Shown in pieces: positions 35,084 through 46,933 of a DNA stretch of 64,000 nt. The first letter of the stretch is position 1, and each line of letters starts with the position of its first letter. The notes below the pieces were generated by a model, which saw nothing but the letters and a program-made list of their open reading frames with translations, was not told the origin of the DNA and did not search any database. The DNA is from Cryptomeria japonica. Lineage: Eukaryota; Streptophyta; Pinopsida; Cupressales; Cupressaceae. The translations under genes and the position numbers were made by a program. The stretch lies in NCBI RefSeq assembly GCF_030272615.1, contig NC_081415.1, positions 378,371,892 through 378,435,891 of the forward strand, in the 5' to 3' direction.

Positions 35084-35485
35084 TGATCAATGGTCTGAAG
35101 ATAATTAATTAAATAAGCAATTATTTAATTAATCCCCCTTCCTAATTTAATTGAATTCACTAAGCAATTTTGTTAAATTCCCCCTTTCATCTACTTATTA
35201 TAAATCTAAGGATTTGTTTAATAGGTTCATTTCAATAATCCCCTTTAATTAATTAATTCTAATTAATTAATTCCCCCCATCAAATTCATTTCTTCTAAAT
35301 CCCCTAATTAATTCAAATAAATCAATTTATGAGTTGTTGAGATTAATTAGCCTTTTCCTATTATTTAAATTTTTAAATTCAAATTCTCCTAACTTCTAAC
35401 CACCTAACCTAACCCCTTCTAAACCTAACTCATTCCATCTAACCCCGGGTTTAATTAATTCCATCCTAGCTTGCACATCCTAACC
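35084..35485 (+). repeat. 3' LTR of the Tat element, left part
   Basis: It matches the first 400 bases of 19395-20496 and is cut at TAACC (35481-35485) by the Copia array. The first bases differ (TGATCAATGG against TGTATACAAC). Confidence 0.88.
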
Positions 35486-35868
35486 TATTGGCATTTGGCA
35501 TTATAATAGACAAGGAGAGATTATTGGCATTTCAATAAGGATATTGCGAAGGTTGTTGATGATTATGGATAAAATTGATTAAGGATGTTTTACTGTCTTA
35601 ATATTATTATTTTGTCATTGATGTCGAGAAATTGATTTTCTAATTTAGTATGATGTTGCCATATCTTGAGAAGTATGATTTGATGAGTATAAAGAAGTCG
35701 GTAAAAGGCATAGAAATAATATGATGAATAAGGGGAGGAATAAGTTATTCAATGGGAAACTATTACCGAGTTAGACAATGATGAGATCATGATGTTTAGA
35801 TTGTTTTGATATCATACATATGTTATTGATTGTAAGGATAATACTATACTATGTTACCGAGCAAAGAA
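35486..35868 (+). repeat. Truncated first Copia LTR
   Basis: It starts TATTGGCATTTGGCATT, the TG end mutated to TA, and follows the other LTRs for about 380 bases until CCGAGCAAAGAAC. About 1.1 kb of LTR is missing after this point. Confidence 0.9.
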
Positions 35869-35905
35869 CTGTATCATATTACTCCCCCAAGACTGTATCA
35901 TATGA
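35869..35905. other. Filler at a deletion junction, copied from elsewhere
   Basis: Between LTR and pol sequence lies a short insert with ACTGTATCATAT at both ends. Bases 35878-35903 (26 bp) are an exact reverse complement of 29509-29534 in the neighbouring non-autonomous element. Confidence 0.8.
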
Positions 35906-37028
35906 TAGATCAGGTATGTAAATTGAACAAAGCTTTATATGGTCTGAAACAAGCACCTAGAGCATGGTATGAAAGATTGCACTCTTATTTAATCAAGATT
36001 GGTTTTATAAGGACAAGTGAAAACAACAATATGTACATGAAGAATGATGAAAATGGAATACTGATCTCAGCCATATTTGTTGATGATATTGTCTTTTGTG
36101 GAAATGACTCTCTATGCAAGAACTTTGGAAATGAAATGAGTAAAGAATTTGAGATGTCATTAATCGGTGAGATAAATTATTTTATACGTTTACAGATACT
36201 ACAAATGAAAAATGAGATTTTCATTACTCAAACCAAGTACATAAAGGAAATCTTGAAGAAATTTGAAATGGAGGATTCAAACCCAGTAAGTACTCCTATG
36301 ACTACCAACTACAAATTATCAAAGAATGATGAATCTGCATTTGTTGATGAGACACTTTACCGATCCATGATTGGAAAGTTGCAATATGTTGTTCACAGCA
36401 AGCCAAATATAGCACATGCAGTAGGTATAGTTGCAAGATTCTCTGTAGATCCTAAGGAAACACACATGACAACAATCAAGAGAATTTTTAGATACTTGAA
36501 AGGCATTGAGGATTATGGCTTAGTATATCAGAAAGGAAATGACTTTGATTTAAAAGTTTATACTGATGCTGATTGGCAGGCAACATTGATGACAGGAAAA
36601 GCACAAGTGGAGGAGCTTTCTTTTTAGGAGAAAGACTAGTGAGTTGGCTTAGCAAGAAACAAGGATGTGTTTCACAGTCAACAACAAAAGCTGAATACAT
36701 TGTTGCAGCATTGAATTGCACCAACAGATCATGGATCAAACAACTATTGGAAGGTATAAATGAGAAAGTTACCGAGCCAGTAACTATATTTTGCGACAAT
36801 ACTAGTGCCATTAATGTTTCAAAGAATCCTATTATGCACTCTAAGGCAAAGCACATCTCTATCAAATATCATTATCTTAGAGAAGAAGCTCAAGAGAAGA
36901 AAGTGGTGCTAGAGTATGTTAGCACAAAGGAACAAATAGCAGATATCTTCACCAAGCCACTACCAAGGGACACTTTTGAGTATCTTAGAAGTAAGTTAGG
37001 GGTCCTACCCCTATCTTCTACTCACTGA
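35906..37028 (+). pseudogene. Copia reverse transcriptase end and RNase H, first unit, one frameshift
   Basis: The frame runs CKLNKALYGLKQAPRAWYER, then the catalytic FVDDI (AIFVDDIVFCG), QILQMKNEIFITQTKYIKE and PNIAHAVGIVARFS, then the RNase H start YTDADW. A one-base loss (GGG to GG) after that Trp shifts the frame; it continues at 36573-37028 with STSGGAFFLGERLVSWLSKK, STTKAEYIVAALNC, IFCDNTSAI and the end KEQIADIFTKPLPRDTFEYL. No stop occurs, so this piece is better kept than the same region of the second unit. It would complete cDNA synthesis. Confidence 0.9.
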
Positions 37029-37456
37029 TCGAGTTTGGTGAAAGCATCAATTCGATGACTCTACAGAATATCTTTTAGGAGTTGATGCTGATTTACACAC
37101 TTTAGGATGTTTTCCAAAGGTGTGCAGGAAACAATACAAGAAACAATACAAGAAATAATACAGGGAACAAGAATTGAAGACAAAATGCTCTGACTGAGAC
37201 TAAATTGACACATAACAATAAGAATTCACTTCTCAGTAGAAGAAATTATGTTTTAGTTCTTTACTTTTTGGCATTGTTGTCAAAGGGGGAGAAGACTGAA
37301 GAAATGCAAGACTGAAGAGAAAAGAGGAGAAGACTAATGTATGGGGGAGAATTCTGATGACAAGGGGAGAGCATTTTAGCATTTCAGAATCTCACAGCAA
37401 TCCGAATCAATTAGGTCAAATCAATTGGTTTTGCCATCAATGCCAAAGGGGGAGAT
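37029..37456 (+). other. Copia 3' non-coding region with repeated polypurine tracts
   Basis: AAAGGGGGAGA occurs near 37284 and again next to the LTR (37445-37455), with GGGGGAGA and AGGGGAGA between them (about 37344 and 37363). The one beside the LTR should be the working primer. The same arrangement is repeated at 43434-43609. Confidence 0.85.
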
Positions 37457-38964
37457 TGTTGGCATTTGGCATTATAACAAACAAGGAGAGATTGTTGGCA
37501 TTTCAATAAGGATATTGAGAAGGTTGTTGATGATTATGGATAAAGCTGATTAAGGATGTTTTACTGTCTTAATATTATTACTTTGTCATTGATGTCAAGA
37601 AATTGATTTTCTAATTCAGTATGATGTTGCCATATCTTGAGAAGTATGATTTGATGAGTATAAAGAAGTCAGTAAAAGACACAGAAAGAATATGATGAAT
37701 AAGGGGAGGAATAAGTTATTCAATGGGCAACTATTGCCGAGTTAGACAATGATGAGATCATGATGTTTAGATTGTTTTGATATCATACATATGTTATTGA
37801 TTGTAATGATAATACTATACTATGTTACCGAGCAAGGAACCTAGTCGGTAAACCCAAAGGTTATCACTATTGGTTAATGAAGGCAGAATGTCTACCTTTT
37901 GAAGTTTAGTATTTACCGAGTTGCAACCAAGTAATAACAGAATGCATTGAATGAATAAAAGCATTATTTAATGAAGGAAGCTGATGAGCTGGCTATGATT
38001 AAATGATTGGTATGCCATGAATGAAGTTTGGTAAAGAATCTATGGCAAAGGAAAATTGGCAGGAAGATCTATAGCTCAGATGGAACCACAATACCCTAGC
38101 ACAAGTTCCAAGAAATGTATGCAAGTTCCTAGGAGTGGTAAAACATTTTCAGATCGAAGGATGCATTGAACCTGGTCAAGTTTGAAGATTTGATGGCTAT
38201 GATTGATCATGGGAAATTTGATCAAGGAGATTAAATGGTTAGCTATTGTTTATAAATAAGGAACTGTTGATAAACACTGTATGCGGGCAAGTGTATGCAC
38301 AGGGATGCTACATAGTGATTACCGAGCATAGAAGCTTCAAGACCTATTTTGAATAATAGAGTATAGAGCCCAGTAGATGGACAAGATTAGTTCTATGTCT
38401 ATATTGTATTGAGCAAATAAGAATCTACTTTAGCATTTTAGATGTGAAGCTGCAGATAGATTTTTATTACTGTTATTTTGTAAAGTGACAGAAAATCTCT
38501 TAATCGAGTGGACTTAACAGTCTAATTTGTAAAACCCTCTAGCAAGGTGACATTCTGATTGAGTGTTTGAAATCCTTTAACAAGGTCACTTCTAACAAGG
38601 TGAAGATCCTAATAGATCTGAGGGAAATCCCTTAACCGGGTCACATCTAGCAATGTGTTTGTAATCTTTAACAAGATTTTCTTTTAACCGAGCATACTCT
38701 AGAAGAGTATATTTCTTAGTCGGTCTGAAATCCCACAGTTCTTTTTCCCTATTTGGGTTTCCACGTTAAATTTGGTGTTATGAGTTTTATGATGTTTATA
38801 TGCTTTTGAGTTTGCATGTTTAGCATTTTTGGTTATATTACTGATGTATAGGTTACTGAGGTTGAATCTGATGTTTTTATGGAAGATTAAGTTTGTATGA
38901 TTCACCCCCCCTCTCATCTTATTAGTTTGGCATCTGTACTTAACATTAAGTATCATAACTATCA
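37457..38964 (+). repeat. Middle Copia LTR, 1508 bp
   Basis: It starts TGTTGGCATTTGGC and ends ATAACTATCA. The promoter TATAAATA is at 38251-38258. It serves as 3' LTR of the first interior and 5' LTR of the second. Confidence 0.93.
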
Positions 38965-38966
38965 AT

Positions 38967-38977
38967 TGGTATCAGAG
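38967..38977 (+). other. Primer binding site, initiator Met tRNA
   Basis: TGGTATCAGAG follows the LTR end by two bases; the twelfth base is A rather than C. Confidence 0.9.
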
Positions 38978-39029
38978 ATTTAGACTCCGAAGGAAAAAGT
39001 TTGAAAGTACTTGAGGAAAAGATCCAAAG

Positions 39030-40080
39030 ATGTATAAGAGGGATGCACCAAAGCTGAACAAGTCAAGTTTCTCTACATGAAAAGAAAAGGATGAAGCTGC
39101 ACCTATCAGGAGTTGGAGAATATGTTGTATGTTATCTGGAGAATGATTTCATCACACCGAGCACCTATCTATTGACAATGGAAGAGATAAAGGCAAAGCA
39201 AGAACATATTCAAGAAATGATTGAAATAACATCTGCATTGATCGATTCAGAGTTTAATGATCTAGAAGGCTGCAATGATGCAAAGGCAATGTGGGACAAG
39301 CTCATATCTATGTATGGAGGTGATGAACATGTTCAAAGAGAAAAAGTGGATAGTCTAAGAGGGCAACTTGAATCTATGAGGATGAATGAAGGTGAGAACA
39401 TAACCCAGTATAGTACAAGACTAAAGGAGATTGTCAATCAAAACAAAGGAGCAGGTGGAACCATTGAAGAAAAGGATATAACAAGTAAGTTGTTAAGAAC
39501 CCTTCTACCAGCTTATGCAACCCGAGTCTCTATAATCAATGAATTGAGATATGTACCCAATATGCCATTTTCTTTAGATGCTACTATTGGTAAGCTACAT
39601 GCATTTGAGTTGAGTAATTTTGATAACAGTGGGTCATCGGTAAATAAAGTTGAATCTGCATTTAGTTCTTTTCATCTTGATGAATCTAATGATTACAATG
39701 AAAGAAAGTATAAGTACTCTGAAGGAGATCATAGCGGAGCAAGTGAAAGATTTCGCAAGAACATGGAGGAAGTACACAAACTATATGAGGAAATCAGAAA
39801 GCAAGAAGAGTTTGAAGCACTATTAGCCAGAAGGTTACCGAGAGGCAAAGGTAAGTATAAAGGAAAACTACCTTTGAAATGTTTCAATTGTGATAAGATA
39901 GGACATATGGATTCTAACTATCCTAAAAAAGATTCTACTGAAAAGAGAGATTACCGAGATGATAGACAGAAAGATAATCATTACAGAGGACACCGAGACT
40001 TCAGAAGAAGAGATAGAAATTCATGCTTAATAGCTGATGAGGAATCCAATGATTATAAATCAGATGAAACTAATATATAG
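39030..40080 (+). pseudogene. Copia Gag
   Basis: The start is probably ATG at 39030 (MYKRDAPKLNKSSFST), where a Trp codon has become TGA and a base has been gained, so the main frame appears from 39091. It has the Copia Gag domain: YLENDFITPS, FNDLEGCNDAKAMWDKL, LRGQLESMRMNEGENITQY and LRTLLPAYATRVSIINEL. The nucleocapsid knuckle reads CFNCDKIGHMDSNY, with the final Cys changed to Tyr. Gag would form the particle and bind RNA. The length, about 350 codons, is normal. Confidence 0.9.
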
Positions 40081-41240
40081 GAAGTAGTTTATGTGCCTAT
40101 CAAAGATGGATCAGATGAAGAAAGGTATGAAGAAAAATCCCTAATATCCACATAAATACTAATGATTCTTGGATTATAGATAGTGGATGTTCACATCACA
40201 TGGTAGGTGATAAACACAAGTTTGTTATGATAGAAGACTATGATGAAGGCTATGTAAGATTTGGTAATGATGTACCATGTTCGGTAAAAGGTAAAGGATC
40301 CATAACACTTCTTGACAATGCAAAGTGCAATGTTGTTTATTAGGTTGAAGGTTTGAAATATAATTTGTTGAGTGTAGCACAACTAAACAATACAGGATAC
40401 CGAATAGAATTTCAGAAAGGAATTGTCAAAGTTCATGACAAGCATGGAAAGTTAGATGCTACCGGGACACAAACAAAAGGTAACACATTTCACCTTGACT
40501 CAACTCGGAATAAATATCTGTATGCAAAGATAGATGATACCTGGTTATGGCATAAAAGGTTTTGTCATGTAAATTTTGATAATCTAATCAAAATAAGCAA
40601 GAAGCACCGAGTAAGAGGTCTACCGAGTTTGGAAAAACTTGAGAATGCGATGTGTCGAGGATGCCAGATGGGTAAAATGACAAGATCAAGCTTTACAAGT
40701 AAGTCTTATACTTCCAAGGGAATTTTAGATCTTGTGCACACTGATCTTTGTGGTCCTATGAAAGTTCAAAATTATTATGGTGATAAATATTTCATATTAT
40801 TTGTGGATGATTATTCAAGGATGATGTCAGTTATGTTTTTAAAAGAAAAATTAGAAGCTTTTCAAATGTTTAAATGGTACAAGGTAAGAGTTGAAAATGA
40901 AACAGGAAGACAACTGAAATGTCTTAGATCAGATAGAGGAGGAGAGTTCACATCTGATGAGTTCAACTTATTCTACAATGATCATGGTATAAAAAGACAA
41001 GTCTCTACACCGAGAACTCCACAACAAAATGGAATTGCTGAGAGAAGAAACATATCTATTGTGGATTGTGCCAGAACCCTGATGATTGAAAAGAAAGTGT
41101 CACAAACATTTTGGAGAGAAGCAATAAGCATAGCAGTTTACACCCTGAACCGAGTACAACTGAAGAAAGGAGCTTTGAAGACACCATATGAAATCTAGTA
41201 TGACAAGAAACCTAATGTAAGTTATTTTAAAATCTTTGGA
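40081..41240 (+). pseudogene. Copia protease and integrase
   Basis: The protease core WIIDSGCSHHM is intact at about 40170-40202 (DSG at 40179-40187). After one stop (near 40340) the 40353-41198 frame gives KYNLLSVAQLN, the integrase zinc-binding part WLWHKRFCHVNFDNLIK with CRGCQMGKM, and the catalytic triad: HTDLCGPM, CLRSDRGGEFTSDEF and STPRTPQQNGIAERRN, all three acidic residues present. It stops at TPYEI. Integrase before reverse transcriptase is the Copia order. These domains are the best preserved in the second unit. Confidence 0.92.
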
Positions 41241-43204
41241 AGTAGATGCTATGTACACAAAGATGATAGAAATGGCAAGTTTGATCAGAAAAGTGAAGAA
41301 GGAACATTTCTTGGTTATTCTTCTAGAAGTAAAGCATTTAAATGTCTGATCAAATCATCTAACAAAATAGTAGAAAGTGCAAATGTGAAAATTGATGAAT
41401 TTGTAGAAAGAAATGATGAAGGAAATTCCAAGGAACCAGAAGATTATAATGAATTTGTCTATGTTCAACCGACAAGTCTTACCGAGAAAACTGCAGAAGG
41501 AAATGAAGAGAATATCCAGTTACTGAGTGATGAAGAAGATCATACAGAGCCTACCGAGCCTGTATTAGCCAAGTATATCAGAAGACATCATGCATCAAGT
41601 CAGATTATAGGAGATAAGGATGATCCAGTACAAGGAACAAACTGAGACAGAACACATCTGATATCTGAATTTGAACCGAGAATAGTGAAAGAGGCATTTA
41701 ACAGTGAAGATTGGATAAATGCTATGATAGAAGAGATTGATCAAATCAAGAAGAATGACACATGGACACTGATCACAAGACCAAAGGATAAGAATGTAAT
41801 TGGTACAAAGTGAATTTTTAGAAACAAGATGAATGAAAAAGGTGAGGTCATTCGAAATAAAGCAAGACTAGTTTGCAAAGGTTATGCTCAAGAAGAAGGA
41901 ATTGATTATGGTGAAACTTTTGCACCTATGGCTAGACTTGAAGGAGTAAGAACATTGTTGGCATATGTTGCTTTCTAAAATTTCAAGGTATATCAAATGG
42001 ATGTCAAATCTACATTTTTGAATGGTATATTAGAAGAAGTTTTTATTGAACAACCTAAAGGATTTGTTGAAGACAAGAATAAAGATCAGGTATGTAAATT
42101 GAACAAAGCTTTATATGGTCTGAAACAAGCACCTAGAGCATGGTATGAAAGATTGCACTCTTATTTAATCAAGATTGGTTTTATAAGGACAAGTGAAAAC
42201 AGTAATATGTACATGAAGAATGATGAAAATAGAATACTGATCTCAGCCATATTTGTTGATGATATTATCATTTGTTGAAATGACTCTCTATGCAAGAACT
42301 TTGGAAATGAAATGAGCAAAGAATTTGAGATGTCATTAATCGGTGAGATAAAGTATTTTATAGGTTTACAGATACTGCAAATGAAAAATGAGCTTTTCAT
42401 TACTCAAACCAATTACATAAAGGAAATCTTGAAGAAATTTGGAATGGAGGATTAAAAACCAGTAAGTACTCCTATGACTACCAACTACAAATTATCAAAG
42501 AATGATGAATCTGCATCTATTGATGAGACACTTTATCGATCCATGATTGGAAAGTTGCAATATGTTGTTCACAGTAGGCTAGATATAGCACATGCAGTAG
42601 GTATAGTTGCAAAATTCTCTGTAGATCCTAAGGAAACACACATGATAGCAATCAAGAGAATTTTTAGATACTTGAAAGGCACTGAGGATTATGGCTTAGT
42701 ATATTAGAAAGGAAATTACTTTGATTTAAAAGTTTATACTGATGTTGATTGGGCAGGCAACATTGATGATAGGAAAAAGCACAAGTGGAGGAGCTTTCTT
42801 TTTAGGAGAAAGACTAATAAGTTGGCTTAGCAAGAAATAAGGATATGTTTCACAGTCAACAATAGAAGCTGAATACATTTCTACAACATTGAATTGCACC
42901 AACATAGCATGGATCAATCAACTGTTGGAAGGTATAAATGAGAAAGTTACCAAGCCAATAACTATATTCTGCGACAATACTAGTGCCATTAACATTTCAA
43001 AGAATCCTGTTATGCACTTTAAGAAAAGCACATCTCTATCAAATATCATTATCTTAGAGAAGAAGCTCAAGAGAAGAAAGTGGTGTTGGACTATGTTAGC
43101 ACAAAGGAACAAATAGCAGATATCTTCACCAAGCCACTACCAAGGGACACTTTTGAGTATCTCAGAAGTAAGTTAGGGGTCCTACCCCTATCTTCTACTC
43201 ACTG
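41241..43204 (+). pseudogene. Copia reverse transcriptase and RNase H, second unit, heavily broken
   Basis: After the integrase linker (KIFGSRCYVHKDD, then an acidic segment at 41385-41645) the reverse transcriptase reads [57 protein letters not shown] and AIFVDDIIIC before a stop. Further stops follow at MED and LVY, a one-base gain near 42775 shifts RNase H, and the end KEQIADIFTKPLPRDTFEYL returns. The catalytic FVDDI survives. Compared with the first unit (35906-37028), almost every lesion is private to this copy. Confidence 0.92.
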
Positions 43205-43609
43205 ACCGAGTTCGGTGAAAACATCAATTCGATGACTCTACAAAATATATTTTAGGAGTTGATGCTAATTTACACACTTTAGGATGTTTTCTAAAGGTGT
43301 GCAGGAAACAATACAAGGAACAAGAATTGAAGAAAAAATGCTCCAACTGAGACTAAATTGACACATAACAGTAGGAATTCACTTCTCAGCGGAAGAAATT
43401 ATGTTTTAGTTATTTACTTTTTGGCATTGTTGTCAAAGGGAGAGAAGACTGAAGAAAAGCAAGACTGAAGAGAAAATAGGAGAAGACTAATGTATGGGGG
43501 AGAATTCTGATGATAGGGGGAGAGCATTTCAGCATTTCAGAATCTCACAGCAATCCGAATCAATTAGGTCAAATCAATTGGTTTTACCATCAATGCCAAA
43601 GGGGGAGAT

Positions 43610-45117
43610 TGTTGGCATTTGCCATTATAATAGACAAGGAGAGATTGTTGGCATTTCAATAAGGATATTGAGAAGGTTCTTGATGATTATGGATAAAACT
43701 GATTAAGGATGTTTTACTATCTTAATATTTTTATTTTGTCATTGATGTCAAGAAATTGATTTTCTAATTCAGTATGATGTTGCCATATCTTGAGAAGTAT
43801 GATTTGATGAGTATAAAGAAGTCAGTAAAAGATACAGAAAGAATATGATGAATAAGGGGAGGAATAAGTTATTCAATGGGAAACTCTTACCGAGCTAGAC
43901 AATGATGAGATCATGATGTTTAGATTGTTTTGATATCATACATATGTTATTGATTGTAATGATAATACTATACTATGTTACCGAGCAAAGAACCTAGTCG
44001 GTAAACCCTAAGGTTATCGCTATTGGTTAATGAAGGCAGAATGTCTACCCTGTGAAGTTTAGTATTTACTAAGTTGCAACCGAGTAATAACATAATGCAT
44101 TGAATGAATAAAAGCATTATTTAATGAAGGAAGCTGATGAGCTGGCTATGATTAAATGATTGGTATGCCGTGAATGAAGTTTGTTAAAGAATCTATGGAA
44201 AAGGAAAATCGACAGGAAGATCTACAGCTCAGATTGAACCGCAATACCCTAGCACAAGTTCCAAGAAATGTATGCAAGTTCCTAGGTGGGGTAAAACTAT
44301 TTCAGATCGAAGGATACATTGAACCTAGTCAAGTTTGAAGATCTGATGGCTATGATTGATCATGGGAAATGTGATCAAGGAGATTATGTGGTTAGCTATT
44401 GTTTATAAATAAGGAACTGTTGATAAACAATATATGTGGGCAAGTGTATGCACAGGGATGCTACATAGTGATTACCGAGCACAGAAGCTTGAAGACCTAT
44501 TTTGAATAACAAAGTATAGAGCCCAATAGATGGACAAGATTAGTTCTATGTCTATATTGTATTGAGCAAATAAGAATCTGCTTTAGCATTTTAGATGTGA
44601 AGTTGTAGATAGATTTTTATTACTATTATTTTGTAAAGTGACAGAAAATCTCTTAACTGAGTGGACTTAACAGTCTTATTTATAAAACCCTCTAGCAAGG
44701 TGACATTCTGATTGAGTGTTTGAAATCCTTTAACAAGGTCACTTCTAACAAGGTGAAGATCCTAACAGATTTGATGGAAATCCCTTAACCGGGTCACATC
44801 TAGCAATGTGTTTGTAATCTTTAACAGGATTTGCTTTTAACCGAGCATACTCTAGAAGAGTATATTTCTTAGTGGGTCCGAAATCCCACAGTGGTTTTTT
44901 CCTATTTGGCTTTCCATGTTAAATCTAGTGTTGTGAGTGTTATGATGTTTATATGCCTTTGAGTTTGGATGTTTAGCAATTTTGGTTATATTACTGATGT
45001 ATAGGTTACCAAGGTTGAATCTGATGTTTTTATGGAAGATTAAGTTTGTATGATTCACCCCCCCTCTCATCTTATTAGTTTGGTAGCTGTATTTAACATT
45101 AAGTATCAGAACTATCA
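43610..45117 (+). repeat. Third Copia LTR, 1508 bp
   Basis: It begins TGTTGGCATTTGCC and ends GAACTATCA. TATAAATA is at 44404-44411. It is equal in length to the middle LTR and differs by a few percent by eye. Confidence 0.93.
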
Positions 45118-45123
45118 CTAACC

Positions 45124-45825
45124 ACCATGTCCCCTTTCCTTGGACACTTTTCCCTCTCATGAGCAAAGCTTTGTGACACTTGTCACTAAGTGTTCCCTTT
45201 CATCCAAATTCTTCTAGAAGCCTCTTGACACTTGTCACCATGGAGATGACATTGTCCCCTTTCATCCAACCCCTCCTCCTACCAACCTCTAAATGTTCCC
45301 TTTAATCCAACCTCTTTGCCAACCTCCTCCAATTTAACCATTGATCTCTTCAGACTTAATCTTGACCGTTGATTCTGCCACCTCACCCCTAGCCTTGGAA
45401 ATCCTATAAATAGACCCCATTTTGGAGTTCAAAGGATCCTGAATCCCATCTCATTTGCATTCAAGCATTGTTAATATAGGCATATGCAATCTTATTTTAT
45501 CATTTTCGCATTGTTATCATGTTCAATTTTAGCTTAAATGTAGCTTATTTTCTAGCATAATCATGGAATCATGTAGCTTGATCATTATCATTGCTAGCTT
45601 AAATGCATCATTTATCATTTAAATCCTCCATTTAAGTGTAGTCAAGTCAGTGGAATTTGCATGACCAGATCTGAGAGCAAAATTCATACTCAAATTTATT
45701 AGGAGGCGATAGATCGCTTAGTTATGGTTTTATCTTTCTTTGCTTTAAATTCATTAACCATTCTTGTAATGATCTATTGAGTGTTTTGTGTTGTAGGAAA
45801 AGGTATACACTTCATAGGCACGACA
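45124..45825 (+). repeat. 3' LTR of the Tat element, right part
   Basis: It resumes exactly where 35485 left off (ACCATGTCCCC in the 5' LTR) and has TATAAATA at 45405-45412. It ends GGCACGACA, followed by CCTAT. Confidence 0.9.
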
Positions 45826-45830
45826 CCTAT

Positions 45831-46933
45831 CACTTCAAAGACATGTAAAACATAATTCTTTTTACCCTCCAATTGCAATGATTTTTTTTACTCTAAGTGG
45901 AGATGTTGCTCCACACAGGCATGGTATTCATTTTTAATCCTCATAGCAATTTGTGAAGTAAAGAAAATAGGTTTTTTTGTTCTTTTTAAGAGCACAAAAA
46001 GAATGTTTTCTACTCTAACCCTGTAGAAGAAAATGATGTTAGTGAACACATGGTGGGCTATCCAGCCTATCTTTAGCTCAGTTACAGAGGTCTATCTTTT
46101 TACAATCAAAGAGTCATTCTGACGAAAATCAGCAAACATCAAAGACAGAGTGAAGAAAATTTCAAATAGCAATTGCAAATTAACTACTAATCAATTATGA
46201 ATTACCTACTGATCAAGTGAGAATTACTATGCTATCAATTGCGAATTACTGGGCCATTAATTGTGAACTGATCTCTGAGCAATTGTGTATCACTGTCCTA
46301 TCAATTGTGAATTAGTTAACAGGTAGAATTTAATTTAAACATAAATATAAGAAAAAAAAAGTGAATTTTATTTTGTGATGATGTCACTCTAGATCATGCG
46401 AGCCATCATTTTAATGTCATTATAAAAATTGAGTTTGGCAAGGAATCGATGAATGTTTCTATGGTATTGAGTGATTGCCTCTCCCTCTTCAATTTCACGA
46501 AGTTGTCTTTCTACCTTTAGAAGGCCTTGGTATGTTCTTTGTTGTCTTCTATGCTGTCTTGCACTTTTGGCACCTGAAATTATGAAAGTTACCTTACTTG
46601 CCATCAGACTAGACACATTTCATGCAAAAATTTGAATTTTCCCGAATTAGAAAACATTTATGGGTTAGGTGCACAAGACCAATTAAGTGAGAAATGACAA
46701 ACAAAATTGATTTTTTGACCCCTTCTGGCAATTGCGGATCATTTTTAGCAATTGCGAGACATTTTAATAGCAATTGTGAGACATTTTAAAATCAATTGCA
46801 AATTGATATTAGCAAGTGTGAATTTCTACACTGTCAATTGCGGACCTGCATTTTTAGGGCTCATACGGATCTGCAAAATCAAATAAAATAGAAAGCGAAG
46901 GTTAAATATGATCTTTCACGTCGAGTTCACCAT
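45831..46933 (-). other. Leader of the large minus-strand element, right part, with CAATTG repeats
   Basis: Next to the 5' LTR, the minus strand reads TGGTGAACTCGACGTGA (46916-46932), the place of a primer site; I do not assign the tRNA. Two blocks of irregular repeats built on CAATTG occur at 46153-46320 and 46727-46850, units about 22-30 bases. Between them a minus-strand frame (46389-46616, 75 codons, MSSLMASKVTFIISGAKSAR) is basic and unrecognised. The rest is without features. Confidence 0.6.

Larger units (their letters stand above)
35486..45117 (+). mobile_element. Copia element array with three LTRs and two interiors
   Basis: Order: truncated LTR (35486-35868), filler (35869-35905), the end of pol (35906-37028), LTR (37457-38964), a full interior (38965-43609) and LTR (43610-45117). 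The outer ends are flanked by TAACC, or CTAACC if the LTR ends at CA (35480-35485, 45118-45123), so the array occupies one insertion site in the Tat 3' LTR. The two full LTRs are 1508 bp each. Integrase precedes reverse transcriptase, which makes it Ty1/Copia. The first interior has lost gag, protease, integrase and half of reverse transcriptase. Confidence 0.92.
19395..45825 (+). mobile_element. Tat-type Ty3/Gypsy element, plus strand, lacking reverse transcriptase
   Basis: LTRs of about 1.1 kb lie at 19395-20496 and 35084-35485 plus 45124-45825; the 3' LTR is interrupted by the Copia array. A perfect duplication CCTAT flanks the element (19390-19394, 45826-45830). The interior has a long structured leader, a protease remnant (22631-23311), a second insertion (23532-30963), an RNase H and integrase region (31900-33570) and a long 3' non-coding part. 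Integrase motifs such as CKFKIQ-like and STPYYPQGNGQA, and the RNase H with DSQLVINQI, are those of the Tat lineage. Most of gag and all of reverse transcriptase are missing. Confidence 0.9.
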
